Assembly: GCF_008360935.1 (NCBI RefSeq)
Contig: NZ_SRXO01000022.1
Coordinates: forward strand, 43,595 to 107,594
DNA from: Siccirubricoccus phaeus
Lineage (GTDB): Bacteria > Pseudomonadota > Alphaproteobacteria > Acetobacterales > Acetobacteraceae
Length of the DNA: 64,000 nucleotides
Reading direction: 5' to 3'
In this document: one piece after another, positions 8,712-17,108 of the stretch
Layout: each line of letters begins with the position of its first letter
How positions within the stretch are numbered: position 1 is the first letter of the stretch
Notes under the pieces: generated by a model
What the model saw: only the letters and a program-made list of their open reading frames with translations
What the model was told of the DNA's origin: nothing
The model's database searches: none
Made by a program: the position numbers and the translations under genes

Positions 8712-9150
8712 CGCCGGGCCGGGGGGTTCGGCGCCGGGTTGCGGGCCGGGAAGGATGGATCGCCGGCCGGAACGCGTGGCTTGCTTGCTCGGGCAGGCAA
8801 AGGTCCGGGACGGGATGCGTGCAAGGGGTGACGGCGTTGGGCGGAGGGAGCTGCGGCGGGCGGCGGGGCCGGTGAGCCTCCCAGCCGTGCAGGCTGCGCG
8901 CCGGGCTCGAGCCAGGCAGGCGGCGCCGCGGTCGGAGGGTCGGGGCCAGGCCGGCCGGGATGGGGTCAGGGACGCGCCGGCGAAGGTCCGCCCCGGCCGC
9001 CACGCTTGAACGGAGCGGCAGCGGCGTCCTGGCAGTGCCAGGCCCACCAGCGCCACGCCCACCATGGCCGCCGCGCGACGTATGGCAGCAATCGCGTCCT
9101 GCATCCACACCGGCCTTGCACCGGGCCCTGGCGCCGCCGATCTTGCTGCC
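8712..9150. other. gap with nothing recognised
   Basis: About 440 bases of high-GC sequence between the small hypothetical gene and the NUDIX gene. Short open frames exist on both strands, but their translations are Arg/Pro/Ala-rich and match no family. No clear repeat or terminator was recognised. Confidence 0.4.
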
Positions 9151-9693
9151 ATGCCCGAATTCCACCGCAGCATCCCGGACGGCGACGACAAGGAACGCCT
9201 CGTCTGTCAGGACTGCGGCTTCGTCGCCTACGAGAACCCGAAGATCATCGTCGGCAGCGTCGTCTCCGAAGGCGGCCGCGTGCTGCTCTGCCGCCGCGCC
9301 ATCGAGCCGCGCCGCGGCTTCTGGACCCTGCCCGCCGGCTTCATGGAAATGGCCGAGACCGCCGAGGAAGGCGCCCGCCGCGAAGCCTGGGAGGAAGCCA
9401 AGGCCCGCATCGCCATCGAGGGGCTGCTGGCGGTCTTCTCCATCGCCCGCATCGGCCAGGTGCAGCTCATCTACCGCGCCGGCTTCGCCGAGCCGGGCTT
9501 CGCCGCCGGGCCGGAAAGCCAGGAAGTGGCGCTGTTCGGCTGGGAGGAAATCCCCTGGGGGGAGATCGCCTTCCCCTCCGTCCATTGGGCGCTGCGCGCC
9601 TGGCAGGCGGCGGCCGGCCAGCCGCTGGGCCTACCCGCCGGCAACCCGGCCGAGGATGCGCGCGGCACCATCCGTCCGGAGCCAGGGCTATGA
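9151..9693 (+). CDS. NUDIX hydrolase with zinc-ribbon-like N-terminus
   Basis: 180 aa. A half zinc ribbon (CQDCGFVAYENPKII) near residues 18-32 is followed by a NUDIX fold. The NUDIX box reads GFMEMAETAEEGARREAWEE; the RE-x-x-EE metal ligands are intact, while the usual final Gly is Lys. Proteins of this type hydrolyse nucleoside diphosphates linked to another group (ADP-ribose, NADH-like). The exact substrate is unknown. ATG 9151 is chosen because the family usually starts just before the ribbon; upstream residues in frame look random. Its TGA overlaps the next ATG by 4 bp (ATGA), so the two genes are probably translated together. Confidence 0.88.
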   Translation: MPEFHRSIPDGDDKERLVCQDCGFVAYENPKIIVGSVVSEGGRVLLCRRAIEPRRGFWTLPAGFMEMAETAEEGARREAWEEAKARIAIEGLLAVFSIARIGQVQLIYRAGFAEPGFAAGPESQEVALFGWEEIPWGEIAFPSVHWALRAWQAAAGQPLGLPAGNPAEDARGTIRPEPGL

Positions 9694-10091
9694 GCCGCGC
9701 CCGTTCTTCGCTTTCCCGCTTTTCGCACCCTCGCCTTGCGCTCCCGGGCCTCGCTGCCCTGCTGCTGGGCCTGGCCCTAGCCGCCCCCGCTCTGGCGGAG
9801 CCGCCGCGCCGCGCCGGCAAGCCCGCCGCGCTGGAACTGGTGAAGCTGCCCCCGGCGCCGCTGCCGCGGCGCGATGCCGGGATGGCGGGCAGCTTCCCTG
9901 CCCCGGTGCCGAACCGCGAATTGGAAGCCCCGTCCAGCAAGGTGGTGGAGCGGCCGAGGCTCGACCCCAGCATCATCCACCGCCCGCTGCCGAGCCGCGG
10001 CGCGGCCGCCGAGGGCAGCGTCAGCCGGCTGGAGGAGAAGCTGTTCGAGCCGGCGCCCGGGGCGCGGCTTCGGCTGCCCTTCAGCTACTGA
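9690..10091 (+). CDS. secreted hypothetical protein, coupled to the NUDIX gene
   Basis: 133 aa. A clear signal peptide (LALPGLAALLLGLALAAPALA, cleavage near residue 36) is followed by about 95 residues rich in Pro, Arg and Leu with no known domain. The mature part is probably periplasmic and partly disordered. The start ATG overlaps the NUDIX stop by 4 bp. No function can be assigned. Confidence 0.7.
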   Translation: MSRARSSLSRFSHPRLALPGLAALLLGLALAAPALAEPPRRAGKPAALELVKLPPAPLPRRDAGMAGSFPAPVPNRELEAPSSKVVERPRLDPSIIHRPLPSRGAAAEGSVSRLEEKLFEPAPGARLRLPFSY

Positions 10092-10470
10092 TCTTCCCAC
10101 GACGCCGCTGCGCGACGCCGCGCGGGCCCTGGGTTTCGCCCCAGGCAGGGCCAGGCGCCGCTGCGGGACTCGGGCAGGCTCGGCGCCCGCAAGAGGGCGC
10201 CGCTTCGGCGCGGCAAAGCCGCGCCGGGCAAGGGGCGGCGGAGGGCAAGGCATGAGGGCGCACTGCGCCGTGGGGCGACAACGGGTTATCCCGGTCGGCG
10301 CTTCGCGCCGCCAGGCGCGGCCACGCCATGGCAATGGATGAAGCGTCGGCGGAACCTCCGGCGGCAGGCACCCGCCGGACATAGCGGCTATGTCGGGGCC
10401 ATGCCTTGCGAAACCGGGCAAAACCGACCACCTTGGTACGGTATTCCGCGGCAGCACTCAGGACGCGCTC
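10092..10470. repeat. R2-type repeat region upstream of nfuA
   Basis: Holds a degenerate copy of the R2 repeat: GGGCCCTGGGTTTCGCCCC, then CGGCAAAGCCGCGCC, then a region resembling the tracts after ribA and acnA. The hairpin normally found next to the stop codon is poorly kept here (CCCACGACGCCGC without its partner). The last 100 bases before nfuA presumably contain its promoter. Confidence 0.6.
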
Positions 10471-11046
10471 ATGTTCATCGAAACCGAAGGCACCCCGAAC
10501 CCCGCCACCCTGAAATTTCTGCCGGGGCGGGAGGTGATGCCCCAGGGTGGAACCCTCGGCGGCACTGCCGATTTCCGCAGCGCCGAGGCCGCCGCCCGCA
10601 GCCCGCTGGCCAGCCGCATCTTCGCCCTGCCCGGGGTGGCCCGGGTCTTCCTCGGCGCCGATTTCATCACCGTGACCCAGGATGACGAGGCGGAATGGGC
10701 CAGCCTGCGGCCGCAGGTGCTGGGCGCCATCATGGACCACTACATGTCCGGCCTGCCGGTCATCGAGGGCAGCGACGCCGAGGACGGGGATGATTACGAC
10801 CCCGAGGATGCCGAGATCGTCGACCAGATCAAGGAGCTGCTGGATACGCGGGTGCGCCCGGCCGTCGCCGGCGATGGCGGCGACATCGTCTTCCGCGGCT
10901 TCCGCGACGGCATCGTGAAGCTGCACCTGCAGGGCGCCTGCTCCGGCTGCCCCTCCTCCCGCGCCACCCTCAAGCATGGTGTCGAGAACATGCTGCGGCA
11001 CTACGTGCCGGAAGTGGTGGCGGTGGAGCAGGTGGAGGAGGTCTGA
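10471..11046 (+). CDS. nfuA: NifU-like Fe-S scaffold/carrier protein NfuA
   Basis: 191 aa with two domains. The N-terminal Nfu-N domain (residues 1-90) begins MFIETEGTPNPATLKFLPG, a very conserved opening. The C-terminal NifU domain (from about 110) has the cluster-binding CxxC at C157-C160 (GACSGCPSS). It carries [4Fe-4S] clusters from the assembly machinery to target enzymes in the cytoplasm. ATG 10471 is chosen because the conserved family start is MFIETE; an in-frame extension to 10390 is unlike the family. No isc or suf genes are adjacent. Confidence 0.95.
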   Translation: MFIETEGTPNPATLKFLPGREVMPQGGTLGGTADFRSAEAAARSPLASRIFALPGVARVFLGADFITVTQDDEAEWASLRPQVLGAIMDHYMSGLPVIEGSDAEDGDDYDPEDAEIVDQIKELLDTRVRPAVAGDGGDIVFRGFRDGIVKLHLQGACSGCPSSRATLKHGVENMLRHYVPEVVAVEQVEEV

Positions 11047-11132
11047 GCGGCCCTCCGGGCCGAATGGCCCCGTTACCGCTTTTGCAGCGGCCGGGCCTGA
11101 GCCGGGGCGGGATGCATCGCGCCCCCGCCTTG

Positions 11133-11233
11133 GCGCGTGATGCGCCCGCCTTCGCTCACGCACCTCGTTCCAGCTCCTTGCTGGGTTGCGCGATCCACGG
11201 CTTCGGGTGGTCCAGCCGAAACCGGTCACGCTC
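11133..11233. mobile_element. decayed copy of the 101-bp TA mini-element
   Basis: Aligns without gaps to the four good 101-bp copies in this window over exactly 101 positions, in the same orientation as the copy at 45200. Shared blocks include GCGCTCACG-like, CAGCTC-TTG and CGAAACCGGTCACGCTC. Flanking TA is mutated (TG left, CA right), and both GANTC sites are lost, so this is an old insertion. It lies in the gap between nfuA and the nitroreductase gene. Confidence 0.7.
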
Positions 11234-11408
11234 CAGCGCCAATGTCGCGCGCGTCGGCGAACCCGCCGCAAGCGGTCGCGCTTCGAGGTCGCGGGACGGG
11301 CGGCCGGCGGCCCGCCCTCATTTCATCCCGTGATGGTGGGCATCCCCTGGCCCGATTGGCCCGCCTTCCGGCCCGGCGGTAAGCCAGCGGCGAAGGAGAC
11401 CCCTTGCC

Positions 11409-11999
11409 ATGTCCCAGACCCTCGACCCCGCGGCGCTCGACCAGCTTTTCCGCCAGGCCCGCACCTATAATGGCTGGCAGGACCGGCCGGTGCCGGACAC
11501 CAGGCTGCAGGAGCTGTACGACCTGCTGAAATACGGCCCGACCAGCGCCAATTCCTCGCCCGCCCGCTTCGTCTTCATCCGCACGGCGGAGGGCAAGGCG
11601 AAGCTGAAGCCGGCGCTCTCCGAGGGTAACCTCGCCAAGACCATGGCCGCGCCGGTGACGGTCATCGTCGCGCATGACCCGGCCTTCTTCGAGGAACTGC
11701 CGAAGCTCTTCCCGCATGTCGATGCCCGGGCCTGGTTCGCCGACAACCCGGCGCTGGCCGAGGTGACGGCCTTCCGCAACGGCACGCTGCAGGGCGCCTA
11801 TCTCATCCTCGCCGCCCGGGCGCTGGGGCTGGATACCGGCGCGATGAGCGGCTTCGACAACGCCAAGGTGGATGAAGCCTTCTTCGCCGAGAGCGGCTGG
11901 AAGTCGAACTTCCTGGTCAATCTCGGCTATGGCGATCCCGCCAGCCTTTTCCCCCGCAGCCCGCGCCTCAGCTTCGACGAGGCGGCGCGCCTGGAATAG
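11409..11999 (+). CDS. nitroreductase-family malonic semialdehyde reductase (RutE-like)
   Basis: 196 aa, single nitroreductase (FMN) domain of the RutE/HadB subgroup: [13 protein letters not shown] near the N-terminus, then [15 protein letters not shown], which binds FMN phosphate. Later [13 protein letters not shown] and [12 protein letters not shown] are subgroup signatures. RutE reduces malonic semialdehyde to 3-hydroxypropionate in pyrimidine breakdown; other members act on quinones or nitro compounds. No rut genes are adjacent, so the physiological role is open. ATG 11409 has a GGAGAC-like site upstream. Confidence 0.88.
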   Translation: MSQTLDPAALDQLFRQARTYNGWQDRPVPDTRLQELYDLLKYGPTSANSSPARFVFIRTAEGKAKLKPALSEGNLAKTMAAPVTVIVAHDPAFFEELPKLFPHVDARAWFADNPALAEVTAFRNGTLQGAYLILAARALGLDTGAMSGFDNAKVDEAFFAESGWKSNFLVNLGYGDPASLFPRSPRLSFDEAARLE

Positions 12000-12316
12000 C
12001 CGCCACCCGCGCGGGGCGCGCTGCTCTCCGCCCGAACCGGACCGCCCGCTGCCCTGGCGCGGCCTTGCCGCGCCAGGCTGTGCGCGCTTTCGGGCCACGA
12101 GCGCGGAAGGCCCATGGCGTCCCGCAGCGACATCGCGGGAAGACACCTTGCAAGGCGGTGCGCCTGGATAGCCGGGCGCTTCCGCGCCCCGCCGAGCCGG
12201 ACCGCCCGTTGCCCTGGCGCGGCTTTGCCGCGCCAGGCTGTGCGCGCTTCCAGGCCACGAGCGTGAAAGGACCCCGCGGCGGCGCGCAGCGCCCCGCCCG
12301 GGGCGAAACCCGGGGC
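12000..12316. repeat. R2 repeat, two tandem units
   Basis: Two units of about 160 bp (starting near 12025 and 12190) share GGACCGCCCG-TGCCCTGGCG, then the hairpin CTGGCGCGGC/GCCGCGCCAG, then CTGTGCGCGCTT and GGCCACGAGCG. The repeat extends leftward from the hairpin 3' of the minus-strand response regulator, so in transcript sense it follows that gene's stop codon. No coding potential is seen. Confidence 0.8.
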
Positions 12317-12348
12317 CCCCATGAAGGCGCGCCAGCACCTTCATGGGG
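12317..12348 (-). terminator. stop-adjacent hairpin after the response regulator
   Basis: An 11-bp stem CCCCATGAAGG/CCTTCATGGGG (12317-12327 with 12338-12348) with a 10-nt loop, 3 nt past the regulator's stop codon. No U-tract follows. It belongs to the same family as the hairpins after ribA, acnA, DUF1285 and mlaC. Confidence 0.65.
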
Positions 12349-12351
12349 AAT

Positions 12352-13068
12352 TCAAACCACCATCTGCCCCGCCTTGGCGTCCAGCCGATAGCCGCCGCCC
12401 TCGGTCAGCAGCAGCTTGGCATTGGCGGGGTCCGGCTCGATCTTCTGCCGCAGCCGGTAGATATGCGTCTCCAGCGTGTGCGTGGTGACGGCGCTGTTGT
12501 AGCCCCACACCTCGTTCAGCAGGATCTGCCGCCCCACCGGCCGGCCGCCGGCGCGGTAGAGGTATTTCAGTATGGCGCATTCCTTCTCGGTCAGCCGGAT
12601 CTTCCGGTTGCGCGCCTGCTCCAGCAGCAGCTTGGCAGACGGCCGGAAGGTGTAGGGGCCGATCAGGAAGACCGCGTCTTCCGAATTGTCGTAGACCCGG
12701 AGCTGGGCGCGCAGCCGCGCCAGCAGCTCGTTCAGCCGGAAGGGCTTGGCGATGTAGTCATTGGCCCCGGCATCCAGGCCACGCACCACGTCCTGCTCCT
12801 CGCCATGCCCGGTCAGCATGATGATGGGCACCTTCAGCCCCTGCCGGCGAAGCTGCGCGCAGAGGTCCCGCCCATCCGCGTCCGGCAGGCCGATATCCAG
12901 CAGGATGGCGTCGAAGCGCGCATTGGCGCCGGCCAGCATGTGCTGCGCCTCCTCCGCCGTCGCTGCCTCGACGGGTGAGAACTCGCCATCCAACGAAAGC
13001 TGCTCCGCCAGCGTTTGTCGCAATGCGACATCATCGTCGACGATCAGCAGGGGGCGCGGACCAGCCAT
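12352..13068 (-). CDS. OmpR/PhoB-family response regulator
   Basis: 238 aa. The receiver domain (1-120) has the acidic pocket D11-D12-D13, phospho-acceptor D58 (LLDIGLPDADG), the conserved Thr in MLTGHG and Lys in IAKPFR. The C-terminal winged-helix domain (about 130-232) has LTEKECAILKYLYRAGG and the recognition-helix region TTHTLETHIYRLRQKIE. It is a DNA-binding transcription regulator activated by phosphorylation. No histidine kinase gene is adjacent, so its partner must be elsewhere. It diverges from ribA across about 205 bp. Family-level call is firm; target genes are unknown. Confidence 0.93.
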   Translation of the reverse strand: MAGPRPLLIVDDDVALRQTLAEQLSLDGEFSPVEAATAEEAQHMLAGANARFDAILLDIGLPDADGRDLCAQLRRQGLKVPIIMLTGHGEEQDVVRGLDAGANDYIAKPFRLNELLARLRAQLRVYDNSEDAVFLIGPYTFRPSAKLLLEQARNRKIRLTEKECAILKYLYRAGGRPVGRQILLNEVWGYNSAVTTHTLETHIYRLRQKIEPDPANAKLLLTEGGGYRLDAKAGQMVV

Positions 13069-13273
13069 GCCATCTCCCAGGGAATCCCGCTACGCGGGCA
13101 GCCTTATCTGCTTCCGATGGCGAAGCTATGGCGCGCTTGTCAAGCCTGGACGGTTCCGCAGCCGGTGCGGTGTCATCGGATGAGCCCTGTCGAATATTTC
13201 ATCCCGGCCCTGGCGGATGCCGTTTCAGCGCCACATTCCGGGGGCGCCATACCACGCCGATGGACCTATATGA

Positions 13274-14512
13274 ATGCCGATGCCCCGGATGATGGCTGAA
13301 GACCCCCGGCTGGGCGCCCCTGCGCCGCAGCCCGACCCAGCGAGGGCCGCGCTGCGCGCCGTCCACCGGGCGGTGGCGGAGCTGCGCCGGGGCACGCCGG
13401 TGCTGCTGCGCGGCGAGGATCACGGCGTTGTGATGGCGCCGGCCGAGACCGTGGGCGCCGCCGGGCTAGGCGAAATCCTGGCTTTGGCCAAGGCGCCGCC
13501 GGTGCTGCTGCTGGCGCCGAGTCGCGCCGGGGCGCTTGCCCTGCCCCTTGCTCCACCCCCTGGCCTCCGCCCGGTGACGGCGGTGGAGGAGGCCGCCGTG
13601 GCGCTGCGCCTGCCGCCCGCCATGCTGGAGCCGGCGGCGCTGCGCAGCCTGGCCGACCCCACCTTCGAAGGGCTGCTGGACGCCGGCGGACGGCCGGAGC
13701 GTGCCCCGGCCCCGCCCCTGGCCCTGGCGGCGCTGGCCCTGGCGAAGCTCGCCCGGCTGCTGCCGGCGGTGGTGCTGGCGCCGCTGCGGGAGGGGCCGAT
13801 GCGGGAAGGCCCCATGCGCGAAGGGCTGGCGCGGCCGGACCTGCTTTCGGTGGTGGCGGCGGATGTCCTGGCCTACCCGGCCAGCGCCGCCTCCAGCCTG
13901 CGCCGGGTCGCCGAGGCCGCCGTGCCGCTGGAGGATGCGGCGGATGCCCGCATCGTCGCCTTCCGCGCCGCGGATGGCGGGATCGAGCATCTGGCGATCG
14001 TCATCGGCCGGCCGGAGGATATGGCCGAGGCGGGCGGCGCGCCGCTGGTGCGGCTGCATTCGGAATGCTTCACCGGGGATCTGCTCGGCTCGCTCCGCTG
14101 CGATTGCGGGCCGCAGCTTCGCGGCGCCATTGCCCGCATGGCGCAGGAGAAGGGCGGCGGCGTGCTGCTCTACCTGGCGCAGGAGGGGCGGGGGATCGGG
14201 CTGGTGAACAAGCTGCGCGCCTATGCGCTGCAGGATGCCGGCCTCGACACGGTGGATGCCAACAAGGCGCTGGGCTGGGGGGCGGATGAGCGGAATTTCC
14301 TCGTCGCCGCCACCATGCTGGAGCAATTGGGCATTGCCCGGGTGCGGCTGATGACGAACAACCCGGACAAGCTGGTCGGGCTCGTGGCCTGCGGCGTGGC
14401 GGTGGAAGGCCGCGTGCCGCACGAGATCGCGCCGAACGGGGTGAATGACGGCTACCTTGCCACCAAGGCCGCGCGCTTCGGCCATCTGCTGGCGCCGCAG
14501 GAGGGCAATTGA
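13274..14512 (+). CDS. ribA: GTP cyclohydrolase II
   Basis: 412 aa. The C-terminal half (from about residue 205) is RibA: the zinc site RLHSECFTGDLLGSLRCDCG has its three cysteines, and the substrate region LYLAQEGRGIGLVNKLRAY and LMTNNPDKLVG are intact. It converts GTP to 2,5-diamino-6-ribosylamino-4-pyrimidinone phosphate, the entry step to riboflavin, FMN and FAD. The N-terminal 200 residues look like a degenerate DHBP-synthase-type half, with a short internal repeat (REGPMREGPMREG near 176-188). Several ATGs sit close together at 13274-13289, so the exact start is uncertain. The stop is followed at 3 nt by a perfect hairpin. Confidence 0.93.
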   Translation: MPMPRMMAEDPRLGAPAPQPDPARAALRAVHRAVAELRRGTPVLLRGEDHGVVMAPAETVGAAGLGEILALAKAPPVLLLAPSRAGALALPLAPPPGLRPVTAVEEAAVALRLPPAMLEPAALRSLADPTFEGLLDAGGRPERAPAPPLALAALALAKLARLLPAVVLAPLREGPMREGPMREGLARPDLLSVVAADVLAYPASAASSLRRVAEAAVPLEDAADARIVAFRAADGGIEHLAIVIGRPEDMAEAGGAPLVRLHSECFTGDLLGSLRCDCGPQLRGAIARMAQEKGGGVLLYLAQEGRGIGLVNKLRAYALQDAGLDTVDANKALGWGADERNFLVAATMLEQLGIARVRLMTNNPDKLVGLVACGVAVEGRVPHEIAPNGVNDGYLATKAARFGHLLAPQEGN

Positions 14513-14515
14513 GAT

Positions 14516-14546
14516 CCCCATGAAGCCGCTGCGCGGCTTCATGGGG
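14516..14546 (+). terminator. perfect stop-adjacent hairpin after ribA
   Basis: A perfect 14-bp stem, CCCCATGAAGCCGC with GCGGCTTCATGGGG, and a TGC loop, starting 3 nt after the TGA. There is no U-tract. The same stem, with one base pair changed, follows acnA. Confidence 0.7.
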
Positions 14547-14783
14547 GCCCTGGGTTTATTCCCCACAACGTCGCTTCGCGCCGTTGCGGGGGCCCCGGGT
14601 TTCGGCCCGGGCGGGCGCTGCGCGCCGCCGCGGGGCCCTTTCGGGCTGGATGATCGGGGCCTCGCACAGCCTGTCGCGGCAAAGCCGCGCCAGGGCAACG
14701 GGCCGTCCGGTTGGTGGCTGCGCCCGCTGATTGCCCGGCTTGCGCGTGGCCGCGACGGTCGAGGTGCCAAACTCAAGGGTTCA
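14547..14783. repeat. R2 repeat running into R3 repeat upstream of the DUF2272 gene
   Basis: After the hairpin come GGGGCCCCGGGTTTCGGCCC, then CCTCGCACAGCCTGTCGCGG with the stem CGGC-AAA-GCCG, then GCCAGGGCAACGGGC. From about 14755 this changes to a second repeat (GACGGTCGAGG, CTCAAGGGTTC, CTTTCGGCCC), also seen at 39905-40020, which continues past 14784 into the 5' end of the next gene. Confidence 0.75.
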
Positions 14784-15626
14784 ATGGACCTTTCGGCCCT
14801 TTGCGGGGAGAGCTTGAGAGGGGGTCGCGGCGCTGCTGCGACGCCCCTCTCGATCTTCCTGTTCTTCGCCGCCTGCGCGGCGCCGCCGCCGCCCCCCGCC
14901 CCGCCGCTGCCCTACCCGCCCTCCGCCAAGGCCCGCATGCTGCGCATCGCGGAGGCCGAGTGGGTGGAATGGGGCAGCATCACCGTCGCCCCCAGCGATG
15001 GCGGCCGCACCACCGGCGCCGAGAGCGCGCCGGAGAATTTCCCCCGCGTCCTCGCCTATTGGCGCGCCGTGCCGGAGGATGAGGGCGCCATCGCGCTGAA
15101 CCGCCGCCTCTACGCCGCCGCGCTTGCCGGCCAGGCGGCAGGCGCCGCGCTGTGGCACGAGCCCGCCTGGTCCGCCGCCTTCATCAGCTTCGTCCTGCGC
15201 AGCGCCGGCGTGGATCTCCGCGAATTCCCGCCCTCCGCCGCCCATTCCCACTATGTGGACGCGCTGATCGCTGATGCCGCCGCCTTCCCGGCCAGCGCCC
15301 CCTTCCTGCCGCGCGCGCCGCAGGACTACGCGCCGCAGCCCGGCGACCTGCTCTGCGCCGACCGCAGCCCCCGCCCGCTGCGCCGCTGGCAGGACCGCGC
15401 GGCGGATAACGGCGCCTTCCGCCCCATGCATTGCGACATCGTCGTGGCGGCAGGGCCGGGTGCGGTGGAGGCGATCGGCGGCAATGTGCGGGACGCCGTC
15501 ACCCGCACCCGCTTCCCCGCCGATGCAACCGGGCGTCTCTTGCCGCTTCCGCCTGGCGCCCCAACCTGCTTCGTCATCTTCGAGAACCGCCTCGGCCGCC
15601 TCGGCCCCTGGAGACAAGCTTCATGA
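14784..15626 (+). CDS. DUF2272 domain protein, probable lipoprotein, start inside a repeat
   Basis: 280 aa from ATG 14784. A hydrophobic stretch with a lipobox-like Cys (SIFLFFAAC) is followed by a Pro-rich linker and a DUF2272 domain from about residue 50: EWVEWG, EPAWSAAFISFVLRSAGV and HCDIVVAAGPGAVEAIGGNV. DUF2272 proteins resemble cysteine-peptidase/CHAP-like enzymes and are probably exported; their function is unproven. The first 25 codons lie in an R3 repeat copy, so an alternative start at TTG 14814 should be considered. The stop overlaps the ene-reductase ATG by 4 bp. Confidence 0.8.
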   Translation: MDLSALCGESLRGGRGAAATPLSIFLFFAACAAPPPPPAPPLPYPPSAKARMLRIAEAEWVEWGSITVAPSDGGRTTGAESAPENFPRVLAYWRAVPEDEGAIALNRRLYAAALAGQAAGAALWHEPAWSAAFISFVLRSAGVDLREFPPSAAHSHYVDALIADAAAFPASAPFLPRAPQDYAPQPGDLLCADRSPRPLRRWQDRAADNGAFRPMHCDIVVAAGPGAVEAIGGNVRDAVTRTRFPADATGRLLPLPPGAPTCFVIFENRLGRLGPWRQAS

Positions 15627-16735
15627 CGGATCTGTTCGAGCCGCTGGTCCTGCGCGGCGTGACGCTGAAGAACCGCATCGGCGTCTCGCCCATGTGCATG
15701 TATTCCTGCGGACCGGACGGCATGCCGACGGAATGGCACCTGGCGCATCTCGTCGCCCGCGCCGTCGGCGGCGCGGCGGTGACCTTCACCGAGGCGGCGG
15801 CGGTCGCCCCCGAAGGCCGCATTTCCCCGGCCGATCTCGGCATCTGGTCGGATGCGCATCTCCCCGGCCACCAGCGGCTGACGGCGGCGATCGCGGCGGC
15901 GGGCTCGGTGCCCGGCATCCAGCTCGCCCATGCCGGGCGCAAGGCCAGCCGGAAGGCGCCCTGGGAGGACGGGCCGGCCGAGCCGGGCTGGACCACCCTC
16001 GCCCCCTCCGCCGTCGCCTTCGGCGACTACGCGGTGCCGCGGGCGATGAGCGAGGCGGACATCGAACAGGCCATCGCCGATTTCGCCGCCGCGGCGAAGC
16101 GCAGCATCGCGGCCGGCTACCGGATCATCGAGCTGCATGCGGCGCATGGCTACCTGCTGCACCAATTCCTCTCGCCGCTGTCCAACCAGCGCAATGACGG
16201 CTGGGGCGGCGACCTGAACGGCCGGGCGCGGCTGGTGGAGGAGGTGGTGAAGGCGGTGCGCGCCGCCATCCCGGACGAGGTGCCGCTGGTCATCCGCGTC
16301 TCCCATACCGACTGGGTGGAGGGCGGCTGGGATACGGCGGAGACGGTGCAGCTTGCGGCGCGGGTGAAGGCGCTGGGCGTCGACATGGTGGATGTATCGT
16401 CGGGCGGGCTCGACCATCGGCAGAAGATCGTGCTGGGCCCGGGCTACCAGGTGCCGGGCGCCGTCGCCGTGAAGGATGGGGCGAAGATCCCGGTCGCCGC
16501 CGTCGGGCTGATCACCGAGCCGGCGCAGGCCCAGGCCATCCTGGCGGAGGGCAAGGCAGACCTGATCCTGCTGGCCCGGGTGCTGCTGCGCGATCCCTAC
16601 TGGCCGCTGCACGCTGCGGAGGCGCTGGGCCGGCCGGAAGCGATCCCGACCCCGCCGCAATACGAACGCGGCTGGGCGACCTTCGGCAGGATGCAGCGGC
16701 TGATGTCGACGGCGGCGGTGCAGGCCAGGCTCTGA
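15623..16735 (+). CDS. NADH:flavin oxidoreductase, YqjM/NamA-type ene-reductase
   Basis: 370 aa TIM-barrel flavoenzyme of the old-yellow-enzyme family. Visible marks are LKNRIGVSPMCMYS (the Cys after PM is typical of the YqjM class), HLVARAVGGAAVTFTEAAAV, QLAHAGRKAS, and IELHAAHGYLLHQFLSPLSNQR with its substrate-binding His pair. It uses NAD(P)H to reduce activated C=C bonds; natural substrates are usually unknown, with a likely role in detoxifying electrophiles. ATG 15623 overlaps the previous stop (ATGA), so co-expression with the DUF2272 gene is likely. Confidence 0.93.
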   Translation: MTDLFEPLVLRGVTLKNRIGVSPMCMYSCGPDGMPTEWHLAHLVARAVGGAAVTFTEAAAVAPEGRISPADLGIWSDAHLPGHQRLTAAIAAAGSVPGIQLAHAGRKASRKAPWEDGPAEPGWTTLAPSAVAFGDYAVPRAMSEADIEQAIADFAAAAKRSIAAGYRIIELHAAHGYLLHQFLSPLSNQRNDGWGGDLNGRARLVEEVVKAVRAAIPDEVPLVIRVSHTDWVEGGWDTAETVQLAARVKALGVDMVDVSSGGLDHRQKIVLGPGYQVPGAVAVKDGAKIPVAAVGLITEPAQAQAILAEGKADLILLARVLLRDPYWPLHAAEALGRPEAIPTPPQYERGWATFGRMQRLMSTAAVQARL

Positions 16736-16759
16736 CGTGAGATCAGGCTCTTCTGACGT

Positions 16760-16925
16760 CAGATAGGGGCTTCGCCCCAAACCCCCGGCAGGGGGCGCTG
16801 CCCCCGTTGGCGGCAGTGCCGTCAACCCCCGCCGGGGGGTGGACCACCCCCCGGACCCCGGTCTGGGTCCGGGACCCGTGGGTTGAACCGGCGGACTCAC
16901 GGCGGGGTGCCGGGCGGTCATGCGC
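16760..16925. repeat. G/C-block intergenic repeat (R1)
   Basis: Follows the ene-reductase stop. It has GGGGCTTCGCCCC, CCCCCGGCAGGGGGCGCTGC, paired CCGGGG blocks, and GACCCGTGGGTTGAACC then GGCGGACTCACGG, as in the other R1 copies. No coding signal. Confidence 0.75.
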
Positions 16926-17005
16926 CGGCACCCGCCTTGTACGAATTCCGCGGACTGCCGAATGCCGCCGGCATCGGCGGTGTCCCCGTCGCCAGTCGGC
17001 TGGTC

Positions 17006-17106
17006 CTGCGTGATCGGTTGAGGTCGAATCGACCGAAACCGTGAATCACGCGACCGAACAATGAGCTAGAGCGGGGCGGGTGAGCGCAGCTCAACCGATC
17101 CCACGC
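17006..17106. mobile_element. 101-bp TA mini-element, copy 1
   Basis: Same length and interior as the copies at 21772, 45200 and 51640. The terminal repeats are partly eroded: the left end reads CTGCGTGATCGGTTGAGG and the right end CCGATCCCACGC, followed by TA. Interior palindromes GTCGAATCGAC and CGTGAATCACG are intact. Two smaller TA-flanked palindromic elements follow directly, giving a nested or serial insertion site. Confidence 0.85.
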
Positions 17107-17108
17107 TA

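Noticed and set aside
8755..9009. 84-codon plus-strand open frame before the NUDIX gene
   Set aside because: Arg/Ala/Gly-rich translation, no ribosome-binding site of note, no family resemblance.
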